NCBI GenBank assembly: GCA_002812745.2
Contig: NCSJ02000189.1
Span: forward strand, 19,473-83,472
Origin: Scytalidium lignicola
Lineage: Eukaryota > Ascomycota > Leotiomycetes
Direction of reading: 5' to 3'
DNA length: 64,000 nt
Of the stretch, positions 31,977-44,102 are shown in pieces. Under the pieces are notes generated by a model. It was not told the DNA's origin, searched no databases, and worked only from the letters and a program-made list of their open reading frames with translations. Position 1 is the stretch's first letter. Each line of letters opens with the position of its first letter. The translations under genes and the position numbers were made by a program.

Positions 31977-34900
31977 CGTCCCTTAACTAAGGCGGGGCGG
32001 ATATCGCGTGGCTGGGCGCTGGAGCTTGGGCGTGGCGGTGCCGATACAGTGCCTTGCAGCGCTATTCGAGGGGCTCTCAGGGGTAAGCAGCCTCGCCAAG
32101 TATCCTTCTGCGGCAGCCAACAACGATACCAAAATGTGCTTTTGCTCGCACAGGGAATCAATTGAGCTTCGGAACGTCTTTATTAGCAAATGAACATGCT
32201 AATTGGATCCCCTTTTCGCCCTGATACAGCTAGGTACTTCAATAAGCTTTGACGATACAATTATTGAAGACGCCAAGCTTGAAATAGACCCGGTCCTAGT
32301 GTCAGTTGGAACAAAGGGTGTTCCAACAACCTGGAAGCATCCAAAGAGAGATAGTAAAGAGGAATAGGAAGAAGAGGAAGAAGAGCGGCTACATGCTGGC
32401 TTTTGAGGACGGCTTTTGAGGAGATGCTCAGATGGGCCAGACCAAGTTGTTGATAGAGCCAGCGGGGTTGAACCTGGAACCTGGAATTCCTGCTGCTTAT
32501 TAGGAACCTGCCGTACCTGGATACTTAGAGACTTAACGAAAGAGGAAGGTCCATGTCGATATTGGATCAGACCACGGGATCTCGATAAAAGATATCTCAA
32601 GACAATCACAGCAAAGGCTTTGCTTTTCAATAGCATGCATTTTTAGAAAATCTAGAACCTGGAGACCATGAAGCTTTTCATCTCAAGACGTCCTCGCTGG
32701 AGATTCATTAGTAATTAAAGTTTTGCGTTCAATGCAGCAATAGCTTATCTTCTATCCCCATGATCCAGATCCTTGCTGTGTAAGGCTTGCACTATGCCAT
32801 ACAGTAATAACCATGTATTTGCATGACAGCTGGATATGCCATCGTATTCGCCAGCGCCCCTAGTACGAAAACCCGAAGGAGTTGAGATACAGCAGTCAAG
32901 ATAATCGCATCAGCGTATGATTTTCAAGTAAAAAGGCGGAATGTATAAATTTATTATTACGAATTTCAATATCAAGAATCAAAGGGCCTACTTCATAACT
33001 TCAGTTGAAATTTCAGACGTGCCAGAAAACAAACCTCCTAGACCCCGTGAAAATAAATTACGACTATTGGACAGGACCTTGAATTCAGATCTCTCATTTC
33101 CCTAAATAGTCTTAGATCAAAATTTTAACCACTGATCTTTATGGTAAAATCAAGCCAAGGGAAACGAGCAGGCGAAGCCTAAATCTGTTACTGGTGTTGC
33201 ATCCCACCATGTTACGCTCTCAATCTTGGCTAGATACTTTAATTTTCGGTGTCAACCAATTTATCATTGTCAATCTATTTCTATACGTCACTGCACAATG
33301 GAGAGCATACGTTTAGCTTGTGCTGATATCGCTATATCAATCACCTTAAAAATATAGGAGAGCATATTTTCAAAATTAGTTCTATACAGAGACCTCTTCC
33401 GTGAAGCACACAAGTCAGAATATTGCCCTTTAATTTTATTTTCAGCAGGCACGTGGAGCTCACAAAATCTTACCTTATATACTACTTAATCACTTCCCCC
33501 TACTCATTCTTCTCCTTTCAACAGTAGTAGTGGAAAGAATATCCGCTACCTTGCGAGATCAGACAAATCATATAATTCTCATTCTCCAGTGAATGAACCA
33601 AACATATGAATCTGTGGGTGAATTACATTTGCCTAAGTTGCTCCCGTTAACCAAAGACACAGCACTTATTGATCTCGCATATGGAATTTGTATCTACAAC
33701 TACCATCTTATTTGAGAAATGGTGTCATGGGGATCAACAACTAAACCCCAGAAAATCATGATCCATGGATGGTAGACTTACAGCTACTTCAGGTGGTTAT
33801 TATAATTAGCATAATGAATGAATGAATGAGTGAGTGAGTGACAGATATACATATGGGGTTGTCATTTCATTTTTTGTTGTCATTTCCAGCTATCGTAATA
33901 GATGAACGCATAGACTTCTTAAATGACAATCAACCCAACGATATAACATCATAAATCCTACTGGTCAAAAAGTAATAGGATGTGCATTGTATCTAATCTG
34001 AATGTGTCGTTTCTACTGGTTCCAGATATGCCTCAGCTAGTTGAAAGTCGATATAAGAAGAGAAATAAATGCAGGAAGAAAACTAGTAATATACATGGCT
34101 AATTTGTATTACGGCAGTGAATCATAAAACTAACGAAGTATAGCAATGAGCTTTCTACTAGGTATTCTAGGAGTGACAAGTCATGTGTTCTTAACAGCAT
34201 AAAATAACACAGGTAAATTATACTAAAGTAACTAGAGGCTGTAGTAATCTATACACCTACGCTTAACTTACCTTTGCTAGCGACTCTCGAACGTGACCTT
34301 TCTATATCTACTCAAATAAGCAGATTCCTCATAACAACAAAAGGCGCCGTTATGGCAGAACGGTCAGGTCAAATTGTTGTTCCAAGAGAAGGAAAACTTA
34401 AAGGAAATATATAAGTCTAATGATATGATGCGAGTGCTGACATTAGCAGAGATGTAGGCGTACAGCTGTAAGTGCAGCTGTAGGGCACGAACTCTTTTGT
34501 CATCCTTATTTATATATTTTTTATATAAAAGATCTGCTCATGCTCTCTGGGGAATTTATCTTCCCTTTTATTTTGTTGTTAACTGGCCGTGACCAGGGGA
34601 GTTGGTGCCTTAGACTGAATCATGTTTGTTGGTCAAAGTAGTTGCACAAAATGAGAGTAGCTGATTTTGGTCCTATGGTATATGATTCTTGATTCTGAAG
34701 TCTCTTAAACTCAAACAAGGAAAGAAAAGCAAGTTCAATTTCTGGAGTATCCACTAGAAGCAGATTATAGACTGATAACACCTTTCTAATTACCTAGATC
34801 GAAGAGTGGATCTGAAAATAGTATTTATAGATTAAACGATAGATGCACATTCTATAGGTTTAGATGGATTCAGACTATAACTCCTTCAACGTAGAATAAA

Positions 34901-35863
34901 CAAAAAGTAATTGCACCTTGAAATGCAAGAGCAGAACCATCAACAATGTAGTGCATAAAAGGTCTGAGTATCTACGGAGCAGGATCTCAGGATCTAAGGA
35001 TGATATTGTTGATTGGTTCATGTAGGCCCTTCTACATTTCCTCACTTGAGATTGGCATTGTCGTCAACCTGCCTTTTGCTATTTCACTTAGTAGATTGCA
35101 ATCCACACAACTTTGTGTATGTCAAGCTTGGCTTTCCACAAGCATGCCGTCTCAACCTAAGTATATCTTCTTGGGGGATGGGATTTCTGGAATAGCTTCA
35201 GTAAAGGTAATAGAGCACCCTAAATTTTGTTGGAGATCCTGGGAGAATTTTTGATCATATCCCTTCAGCATAGATCGTACTCGGTGCATCAGCCACCCAC
35301 TCCGATATGATGAACCAAGAAGTTCTGAAGCGCTCTCGCAGGGTGAAACTGCAGGTCAAGATCATTACGTTGATATTGTGACACAGTAAGAAACTATATT
35401 CTCTCGAATCTGTAGCATCTGGTATTGGTTCAGAGCTGTCACCTTTGTAATGACGATCATGTCATGTCCAATTAGTTAATCCTCGCTGGGATATTGGCGG
35501 GGCGATTCCATTCCCCGCATGTGCTGAGGTCTTAGAAACTTGTGTGGATTAAAATGCTACCACTTTTGCAGCTTTCAGTCATATCCTATATGGTGTTTAC
35601 AAATGTCCAGACTCCCAACAAAAGAATATTAGCACCTGTCAGAGTAACATCACAATGGAGAGACTGCATGTCTTGGATGAATCCCAAAAGCAACCTCCAC
35701 TGCAGGGGCTCTAGTGTCGCGCACAGGGACGGGCGTCAGTATATCGCGCTAATACCAGTAGCCGAAGAGGTATTGCGAATCAGCTACGATCATGGTTCTG
35801 GACACAGGAATATTATGTTGTCGTCTCAACTAATTGATTGTTGTTCACCACATATTGGGCAAA
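31977..35863. other. Gene-poor, A+T-rich 3.9 kb region
   Basis: Separates the PNGase A-like gene from RUD3. From about 32.7 to 35.0 kb even 60-codon ORFs disappear, which means frequent stops in all six frames. The first 600 bp should hold the PNGase A-like promoter. A TGAA/TGAG tetramer repeat lies at 33815-33841. No transposase, LTR or tRNA was recognised. A degenerated repeat is possible but unproven. Confidence 0.5.
33815..33841. repeat. Tetranucleotide microsatellite (TGAA)n(TGAG)n
   Basis: About four TGAA units pass into three TGAG units, a compound tetramer array in the A+T-rich spacer. Confidence 0.85.
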
Positions 35864-37886
35864 ATGTCCGCAGTAGCTCCTCCAAGTTCTATTCAGACGT
35901 CTTCAGCAGGTGTGCTGCCCTCATATACCACTAGCAAGGTTTCAATTCATTGAATGTGGCTAACCGATCTACCAGCACCTAAAAAGAAGACAAACAAGAA
36001 GAAGAAGGGCGCAAAGGGAAAGATCAATGGAGATTTGGTAAAAACCCAAGATTTAGAGAACAATAATGGCCAGGAAGTAAACGATGGTGAAGGGGATGAA
36101 GAAGATACAGAGCCATCAGCTATGGTAGGATTGACCACCTGTCCAACCGCCAATAATAATACGAGGTCTAACCACTCATCCAGAACACCCCACATGATGG
36201 CTCATTTCCGGATGCGGTGAAGGCTCTTTCCAACGGGCACAAGGATGAAACAACGAGTAATGGTAGTGTGACTGCGTCTTCAGCGCGTTCATCAATGGGG
36301 AAACAGACAGGTGCATCGAGCGTCAATGGGGTAGAGGACAAGACGGATGGCACCATTTCCAATGCAGCAGATGCCAGTCATCTGCTTGAAGTTATGTCGA
36401 AGGAAAGGGAGGAGTTAAAGGCGGAGGTTGAGCAGCTGCGAAAGGCACTGGAAGGCATCCAAGGAAAGCATGATGAGGAGATATCGACAATTAGGAGGAC
36501 ACATGTCGAGGACATCTCTAACATACAGGGGAAGCATGCGAAAGAGGTATCTGAGATGAAGGAGCTGCTTTTAGAAGAATTGTCAACAGTTCGAGGAGAG
36601 TTGACAGAGTGCGAAACAGCGAGAGACCATGCGGAAACACAGTATCAAAGCCTTCTTGGCCGAGTCAATTCTATCAAAGCGAGTCTTGGGGAACGTCTGA
36701 AGGCAGATAAAGAGGAATTACTGGAAGCCAAAGACCAGATCCAAGAGCTGGAATCACATAACGAAGAGCTCCAGAAACACGCCCAGAGTTTGGAAAGCGA
36801 AGTTTCGAAACTAGAACAAGAATTGGCAGATTCGTCAAAGGAGCTATCAAGCTTCCGGAATAGACATAATCTCTCCCAACAAAACTGGGTCAAGGAACGG
36901 GAAGATTTCTTGCAACAAACTCGACAGTTGAAGGAGGAAGCTGAAGCCGCGAAAGAAGCTATGGGCGACTGGGAAGTTTTAGCTATGGAAGAGAGATCTA
37001 TTAGAGAGGGCCTAGCCGAGAGGATAGTTGAGATGGAAGAACAATTTTCTTCGCAGAAGGAAGCATATGAAGCTGCAGTGCTAGAACGTGATAGTCAAGC
37101 GCAGATAATCGATGGCTTGCAGAGAGCGCTACAAGAAATCCAAGAAACGCGGAAGAAAGAATTACGTGAGGCTGTCGAATCTTATGAGGACCAGCTACAA
37201 GCTTTAAGGAAGATAGTGCACGAATCGGACAACAGAGCTAATGAAGCAGAGGCTTCAAAGGCTGCCCTGCGAAAGGAACTGGATCGACTTACTCCATTTG
37301 AGAAGGAAGTGAAAGAGAAGAACCTTCTGATTGGAAAGTTAAGACATGAAGCAATTGTCCTCAACGACCATCTAATAAAGGCATTGAGGGTCTTGAAGAA
37401 ATCAAAACCAGAGGATAATGTCGACAGGTACTCATTCCTCCTCCTCCACTTCGAAACTTAAATTAATTAACCCACAGGCAAATTGTAACAAACCATTTCC
37501 TGCACTTCCTAACCCTAGACCGCTCAGACCCAAGGAAGTTCCAAATTCTGCAGTTGATAGCCGCCCTCCTCGGCTGGACTGACGAGCAAAAAGAACAAGC
37601 GGGTCTTGCACGCCCAGGTGCATCTACTAGTAATAGTCTCCGGCTACCCTTATCACCATTCCACCGGACTCCTAGTTCGCCTTCTTTATCAACAGAGTTT
37701 TTCATAGACTCACCTAGCAATAATAAGGAATCCCTTGCAGAGTTGTGGACAGAGTTCTTGGAGAGGAACGCTGATGAGGGATCGACAGCGGGGAGCAGGA
37801 GCGGGAGCGTCAGCAGTTCAGCTCCTAGGATTGAGATTATGAATCCCAGTAAAAAACCTCTTCCAGATACCCCGGAAGATAATTGA
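35864..37886 (+). CDS. RUD3: Golgin RUD3 (GRAB/GRIP-related Golgi coiled-coil protein)
   Basis: Four exons: 35864-35909, 35976-36124, 36184-37427 and 37478-37886. Introns are 66, 59 and 50 nt. The product is 615 aa. The small first exon (MSAVAPPSSIQTSSA) joins in phase to APKKKTNKKKKGAKGK; a GCTAAC branch site and CCAG acceptor precede that exon. Residues about 115-475 are a nearly continuous coiled coil. The end of it, VLKKSKPEDNVDRQIVTNHF followed by LHFLTLDRSDPRKFQILQLI and ALLGWTDEQKEQAGL, is the GRIP-related Arf-binding (GRAB) domain. This domain recruits Rud3 to cis-Golgi through Arf1. A Ser/Pro-rich tail follows (LRLPLSPFHRTPSSPSLSTE). Rud3 tethers vesicles and keeps Golgi structure. 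Starting at the in-frame ATG at 35954 would bypass a good intron, so the upstream start is preferred. Confidence 0.92.
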
Positions 37887-38343
37887 ATAAATCTCGGAGG
37901 GGGTGGTAAACCCTAGGTTTTAATGATAGATTTTTCGTTGTGTGTACTTTATATCCATTTATTCATGGCAGAAGGCGTTTGCTGGTGGGGTTTCGAGATG
38001 GATGAGAGAGCGATGTTTGGGTAACTTTATGTAAAATGGTTAGGGATATGTCTTGAGATACATCATTTGAGGTGACAATGTTCATCTCCATAGTTTGTCT
38101 AGCTTTCTACATCTATATACATGTGTTGTTCTCAATAATATTCCTGTGATAATTGAGTTGCTGATGCCCCTCTCTCAACCAAAACTGCCAACCTAACCTC
38201 CCCATTCCCGTATTTAGACGCGCTTATTTAAGGTGATTGGTAAAAAAAAAAAAAACATTCATAATCCATGACCGCATGAGTATAACAAGTGAAGATATTT
38301 ATTACACGTTTTATATCAGATTTTTTTATCCCCTGACCTTATA
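37887..38343. other. Convergent 3' spacer RUD3 / membrane protein
   Basis: 457 bp between converging stops. It contains an A13-type homopolymer near 38243-38256 and no coding signal. Confidence 0.4.
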
Positions 38344-39444
38344 TCATGATTCAGGAAGAGGGCCTATGACACCTTTTGCATAGTTTTCCGCATCAGATGT
38401 AATGTTGGACACGTTAATCCTATTTTCTAACGCGTTCTGAATGCCTGCGACAACCTCTCTCTCCCCCATAATCTCCCCCATAAGCTGCCCCTCTCGAATC
38501 CAATACCCTGCACTCTTCCCCCTCAACTCCTCGTCTCTTGCAACTGTATTCCTAAGAACCCCGACTGCGTTCATTTTACTCCTCGCGGACTCAATCATAC
38601 GAGTCGCCAACTCAATCCGTTCGTTCATCGAAGGGGGAGTAACAAAAAAGCGGTTCGTTGAGGAGAGATAGAGCACCCAGCCTAGCAGGCCATCCATGAA
38701 TGCGATAGCGAGGGAACGGTAAATGCGCAGTTTCCAGAAGAAAGTATCAATTTCTTCTAGGCGGGTGGCGCGAGCATTGGCTTGGTAGGCATACGAGCTT
38801 AGCAAATAGACGTCTAAAACAGCCATTGCTGCTGAAGCAATGGTCGCGGGGGAGCGCCATTTGGTGCCTGCTTTCCCGGTTAACAAACCGGAGGTAGCGA
38901 TTGCTAGGACGATAAGGTTGAAGAGGTGAGGGGTTAAGATCGAGGGGATTGAGTAGTATAGATAGCTGTGGGGCTCGTCGGGCGTACAGACTGGGCAATC
39001 AATCATGACGTCTGGACCGAATTGAAAGTATAGCAAGCGTGATTCCATAGAGTTTAGCTTTGTGCGCAATAACCCATCTCGATCAGTGAGACCTTGCGGT
39101 CGTAGGGCTGTAAGTCGAGTGAAGAGGACATCTGTGGGGATTTGGAGGCGGGACTGCGTGATAGAGAAGATGTTTTCGGGGGCAAATGTTGGGAGAGTTT
39201 TTATGATAAAGGCGATAGCTGTTGCGAAGAGGATTGCCAACGCTCGTGAGACTGCTGGTGGAACTGGGACGATCTGAACGCCCGGGACTGGTGGTCGTGC
39301 TCGAAATGATCGGTAGTACGCGATAGCTTTAGGAAGAAGGATGGGCCCAAAGAAGAGGAGGAGCGATTTGATCCTATGGATAGTTAGCAGATATTATAAT
39401 ATTATTGCATACTCCGATACTTACGTCCCCCACGATATCGCCAT
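38344..39444 (-). CDS. Conserved-looking multi-span membrane protein of unknown function
   Basis: Two exons, 39444-39425 and 39373-38344, with a 51 nt intron (GTAAGT...CCATAG, GCTAAC branch site). The first exon is only 20 nt (MAISWG plus two bases). The product is 349 aa. Hydrophobic spans lie at about 9-26 (SLLLFFGPILLPKAIAYY), 50-66, 155-173 (LFNLIVLAIATSGLLTG), 182-202 and 225-241 (SLAIAFMDGLLGWVLYL). Between the second and third spans is CPVCTPDEPHSYLYYSIPS, with a CxxC. The C-terminal third is amphipathic and charged. I do not recognise the family. A mitochondrial or ER membrane location is possible but not shown. Confidence 0.75.
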
Positions 39445-40017
39445 TTTGGAAGTTTGACTTTTGTCAACTTTTCTGTCAGACAAGTCTGAAGACACGTTCC
39501 TGATTCAAGTGGCAGAATCCTACGGGCGGTACCGGATTAGGTTAGATGCTATTTTAAGGGTCCTCGCATTATTTATTTTCGCGTTTTTCTATCCATCATC
39601 ACTCTGACAAAAGTTTCTTCATGACAACTTATATTCGGGTTGGATTTGACATTACTTTGCAATTGCTCACTAAACACTTGCGGTACAGGATAAGATTTCA
39701 CTTCTAGACAATCCAGTTTATACAAATTCATCTTGAATTTCATGTTATTCATCAACAGACATTGTCTACTTATCCACTAGTTCAACGTGATTTTCTCTCA
39801 CCTTAGAGTGGCACTTTCGAAGCTTTGGCGATCCTCTCTCCCATGATCACCTAAAGTCAAAAAGAATGCCCAGATCGAGCCAAAGTACTCTGCCAAGAGT
39901 CGTCTCACTCGTGTTGCAGGGTCTCAGCCTAGGCTATGAGGACCTCTGCGTCTTATTGTTGAGAGACATTAAATGTCTGATTGTAAATTATATGCAACCC
40001 TTGTCTGAGGAAGAATA
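39445..40017. promoter_or_regulatory. Membrane-protein upstream region / GET1 3' flank
   Basis: A 573 bp spacer between two minus-strand genes. It must hold the promoter of the multi-span protein gene. Short ORFs at 39573-39755 and 39866-40063 lack support. Confidence 0.35.
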
Positions 40018-40810
40018 TCACAGTTCCTTCTTATTTCCTGATGTTCCTGATTGCTGTCCCTGACCTGCCTTTTCGCTAGAGACTCCCATAGGCTTCCCGT
40101 TATTCTCCTGGGTCGATTTTGATGCCATAATCAGGCCCAATACTGCTACTATAGTATCACTGGAAAGCAATATGACGGCTCCACATGCCAATGACCAAGC
40201 CTGTATGCTGATGCTTCCAAGTGGTGCTCTGGGAAACGATAGCAGCCACTCGGCATAGTAAGGTACCCATCCTTGAGGAATCCAGAACATGGGCTGCTTC
40301 TGGTACCAAAAGTTTAGAAATAATCGTAGTCCATTCATACCAATCCATCGTATCGTAGTGACCGTGCTGTCGAATTTGGCTTTGGACTCATCGGTGGAAG
40401 CTTCTACAAAACATAGTTTTAGCCTTAAGTCCATTTCTTGAAGTTAAAAGGTTTCACAATAGAGGGTATGTGATGGCGTACTTGTCTTCTCTAGCTGCTC
40501 GAGTAATTTATCATGCTGCCTTCTTAACTTTGCCCATTTTGCAAACTCATCCTGGCTGCTGGTGGCATTAAGTTCCTGCCGGATCTTGAGGAAAGTGGAT
40601 TTCAGCTGTCTCTGCCCTGCAGCTTCTTTGGATGATGATAGCACAATGAGTGCGTAGATGTTGTATAGCTGTATTGGATTAAGATTATTTCTCTGTGGCT
40701 CTGGGAGTTGTGGCATCACTCACCAGATTATTGACCGTCGCAGCCCCGACCGTGTTCACTACGTGAATCACAAGTTGAAGGATAAAGACAGTGACTAGTA
40801 GCGAAGGCAT
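40018..40810 (-). CDS. GET1: GET complex subunit Get1 (WRB/CHD5 family)
   Basis: Three exons: 40810-40724, 40668-40482 and 40403-40018. Introns are 55 and 78 nt, both phase-compatible. The product is 219 aa. TM1 lies at the N-terminus ([16 protein letters not shown]). A cytosolic coiled coil then carries the family signature [20 protein letters not shown] and [10 protein letters not shown]. Next come [20 protein letters not shown] and [20 protein letters not shown] (TM2 region), then [21 protein letters not shown] (TM3 region) and a polar tail. Get1 forms, with Get2, the ER receptor for the Get3 ATPase and inserts tail-anchored proteins; its coiled coil opens Get3. The start gives the normal family length. 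Confidence 0.95.
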
Positions 40811-41135
40811 TGTGAGCACAAGATGGCGCTCTAAGACCCCGAATCCAAGCAGAGTCTATGAAAGAGAAGATATGCGTTGATGGGTGCGTGACTGAGAAGC
40901 TGATCTCAACAAGCCACTTTCCAATAATAATGACGTGGAGAATTAAAGTTGAGCATTAAAGTTGAGCCTTAGCGTGTGTGATATGGTCCGTGCATCGAAC
41001 GCTCAGGGGGTCAGCCCTCTAGACGAGGCTGAGAGATCTGTAATTTGGTAAATTTAGAACGGTTAGGGAACTTTGCTTCTTCCTCGTCCACCTTCCACTT
41101 TCTTCTGTTGGTGTGGAAGGAAATCGGCCTGCAAC
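40811..41135. promoter_or_regulatory. Divergent promoter: GET1 / PPTA-repeat gene
   Basis: 325 bp between divergent start codons (263 bp if the PPTA gene starts at 41073). It contains a direct duplication, AATTAAAGTTGAGC / CATTAAAGTTGAGC, around 40940-40966. No known box was assigned. Confidence 0.4.
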
Positions 41136-42200
41136 ATGTCAAGAGCAATTGATAAGGATATTGCTGCATCAGCTAATACTGGCGATACTCAGTCTATCTA
41201 CGATGATATTGTTCGTGCGCTGAATAACTACGTGTCTTGTGGCATCCTTGAAATAGAGCTGTTGGGGAAAAGTCATGAGCTTCCCGAAGGCTTAAACATC
41301 CTCCATGAAGAAAATAGTATTGCCATTCCAAAGATGAATCTTGTGAAGGCATTTACTGTTGCCAGACGCTTATTCTTTGAGTGCGTGAAGGACTCATCAA
41401 TTACCAGGCACCAAGATCTCCAGGATTCCTCCGCAGTTATCCTCCTCATGGACCCGGAATATCTCACGGCTGCAAATGCACGGAAGAAACTTATTCAGAT
41501 ATGCCGGTCTGACTCCAATGCCAATGTCGAAGAGGTCCTAGACAGAGAGATAATATTCACGGATAGTTTACTTACCTCACCTCTCCACCGTCACTCGAAA
41601 TCGCCAACGTTATGGGATCACCGTCGTTGGTTACAAGAGACACGACAGTCTACTAGCATCCCGATTAACATACAGCAGGACTTGAGAACTACCGTGCTAG
41701 TATCAGCAGAGCGACACCCTCGAAATTATTACGCATGGTCTCATATGCGATGGCTTATCAAGACTTGTGCTACACGGGATGGATATGAGGCTGGGAGCCA
41801 AGGTGCCGAATTTAGCGATGCTGCTCAGATCAGGCATTTAGATATCTTGATGACCGTCAAAGAATGGTGTCTCAGGCACCCATCCGATATCTCTGGATGG
41901 TCGTTTCTGCAGTTTTGTTTACTTTTAAAAGGATTGCCGCCCGAGCCACCAATAATCTCGGTTATCTTCAATGAAGTCATCGATTTGACCGTGTCGTTAA
42001 AATGGACAGACGAATCAGTCTGGGTATTTCTCAGGACCATTGCAGCTTCAAGCCAAGCCTTGCATGAAGACAGAATGAAATTCCTGAAGATTACAGCCCT
42101 GCTAGAAACTTCCAATGTTAAAACGAAATCAGTCATGCAATCTGCAAATGGATGGTGCATTAGATATCAACAGGAGATTCAACAGCGAATAGGGAGCTAG
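41136..42200 (+). CDS. Protein prenyltransferase alpha-repeat (PPTA) protein, PTAR1-like
   Basis: Single exon. The preferred start is MSRAIDKDIAAS at 41136 (354 aa), because the upstream in-frame codons from 41073 (PRPPSTFFCWCGRKSACN) look like leader. PPTA-type helical repeats are visible: SKSPTLWDHRRWLQETR, HPRNYYAWSHMRWLIK, then the weaker HPSDISGWSFLQFCL. These resemble the alpha subunit of farnesyl/geranylgeranyl transferases, but catalytic-subunit context is absent. The layout is closer to PTAR1-like proteins, one of which is the alpha-like partner in Rab (GGTase III) prenylation in animals. The precise role here is inferred. It is divergent from GET1. Confidence 0.82.
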   Translation: MSRAIDKDIAASANTGDTQSIYDDIVRALNNYVSCGILEIELLGKSHELPEGLNILHEENSIAIPKMNLVKAFTVARRLFFECVKDSSITRHQDLQDSSAVILLMDPEYLTAANARKKLIQICRSDSNANVEEVLDREIIFTDSLLTSPLHRHSKSPTLWDHRRWLQETRQSTSIPINIQQDLRTTVLVSAERHPRNYYAWSHMRWLIKTCATRDGYEAGSQGAEFSDAAQIRHLDILMTVKEWCLRHPSDISGWSFLQFCLLLKGLPPEPPIISVIFNEVIDLTVSLKWTDESVWVFLRTIAASSQALHEDRMKFLKITALLETSNVKTKSVMQSANGWCIRYQQEIQQRIGS

Positions 42201-44102
42201 TGTGATGAGGACCGATTTTCGAGAAAATGTCAAAATGTTATGGCGTACAACCCACTTCATGCCATGGGTTTCGTACTTTTCATGCAGAGAATCCAAAAAC
42301 CAGACAAAGGGTTACTGTCTTACTTGATCAAAAACATCCTTTTACAAAGAGATGACCGTGTCTGAGGAGAACCAAGAGAGTTGGCTCAGAAATTGAAACC
42401 GGACGAATATGGCAATCTACTACCCAGCCACCGGAAACGGTCTGAAACGACGATGGAGATAAACAGACGTGGGATCAGCCGCCACGGTTCAATTTGGGTA
42501 AATTCTGGATCTAGAATGCGCCAACTAGAGCCACATTTTAACGAATGTCGCGCACCTGTCGGCCGTATGGGGAAAAGACACTGCAGTGCAACCACACATC
42601 TAACCCTCGATGGCCAATCTACAGCACAACACCGTAGCAGCGACTCGGCTTTATGCAGGCCTCTTTCGCAGTCCCATGTTTTGACGATCCTCACTTTGGC
42701 CGATGCAGGTGGCTCAAAATGGGGAAGATCTATCAGGACGAATGAAAACCCTACTGTGGTATGAAATCCAGTTGTTTCAGCAAATATGGTAGTGGGTTGA
42801 AACATGTGATATAATGAATATGGTTCGGAAGCGTCGGCTGGGGCGTAGGGGCGACAAAGAGTGCTACTTTTTACAGTACAAAGGCGGTCAGCACAAGTTC
42901 ATCCCACAGCACTGGCGGAAGCCAGATTGACCAGGGTAACAGACGTGACAGATAAGGTCGTTTCCTTGATGTTTCTCGTGTCATAGAGCGAAGACCAAGA
43001 CAGGACTCCTGTGGCGTACACACAGACGCTAGAAGGTTACCGTAAAGTCTCTCACAATTTGCAGCAACAACCTGCCATTGGCTGAAGTTGCTTAGCTGAT
43101 GGAAGTTCCTGGGCGGCTGTGGGCTGTGTACGGCTAGCTCCCTAGTCCACCAGGCTCAGCCAATGGGCTCCAAGATTTTTAAGGCGCTATTCCACATTGA
43201 TGACTAGCTTGTCCCCATAATGTGAGTAGTTCGGCCGCTTCGAGTGAACTTGGCCCGTGGAGGTCGGGACATTATCAGAACCCAAGGGCGAACACAGTAC
43301 GCAAGAGCCACTTGGTCTCTCCTTTTTGTCTCCCACGGCCTCTCGATGGCTCTCTTTAGGGTTGCAATGGCCATGGTCCACGATACTACCCATGCTGGGC
43401 CCAAGGCCTGCACTTGCCCCAATGCGCACAGAACGTTGGATCTATGCGCCAAAACCTGGTCAGTGGTCGCCAACGTACAGTAGCTCTGGTCTCTCGTCTA
43501 TTCCTGCTTGAGCAGGTGGGAATCTGATAGATAGTGCTTCAGTACAACCTCCTCTCCTTCTTCTCTCCTCTCCTCTTTACCTCCGCCATTCTTTATCCAC
43601 CTCCTCTCCTCCCCCCGACCTTCTCCTCATCCTCACGGTCGGTCGCTGTCCTGTTTTCCTTTGAGAAAAGGTTGGACCACTCGCTCCACCAGCCGTCTGT
43701 ACTTTTGCTATAGAACACTCCAGACCGTCGATGCCCGAGGCCGCCGACGACATTTCCTCAGTTGGACTCTCTTTGTAATTGATAGATGCCAACATCGAAC
43801 GTTCTACTGTCTTTGAGTTGCTCGCCTGAACTGTCTTTAAATAATAATCTATAATTGTATCAAAGAGTCAGGTACTCTCGCTCACGTCGGCCGATCCACT
43901 AGGACACCATTCGACCGTTTTCTCTTCGATTCAAATGACCTTTGTTTTCTTTCATTGAGTGTTTTTTGGCACGCATATTTCACCTTAAAAACCGGCTGGC
44001 ACCTTCCAAAACATTTCTCCTGGCCATCCTTGGCCTTCCCAAATCAAACAAATGCCAAATTACCACATCTGTTAAGACTTCTCGACACTCAATCTGTTGA
44101 TC
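42201..44102. other. 1.9 kb spacer upstream of the aspartic protease gene
   Basis: Holds the 3' flank of the PPTA gene and the protease promoter. A 127-codon plus frame and a 139-codon minus frame overlap at 42.4-42.8 kb, and others overlap at 43.2-43.5 kb; none has family support. A polypyrimidine tract precedes the protease gene by about 0.5 kb. Confidence 0.45.
43549..43626 (+). promoter_or_regulatory. Polypyrimidine (CT-rich) tract
   Basis: About 78 nt, almost all C and T (repeated CTCCTCTCC, CTTCTTCTC). CT-rich stretches are common near fungal transcription starts, so this may mark the start of a long 5' leader of the aspartic protease gene at 44103. Function is inferred. Confidence 0.35.

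Noticed and set aside
35000..35254. Plus-strand ORF upstream of RUD3
   Set aside because: No family signal, and no in-phase splice to RUD3, whose start is well supported at 35864.
42381..42805. Overlapping ORFs of 127 (+) and 139 (-) codons
   Set aside because: They occupy the same DNA on opposite strands with no motif on either and no splice partner.
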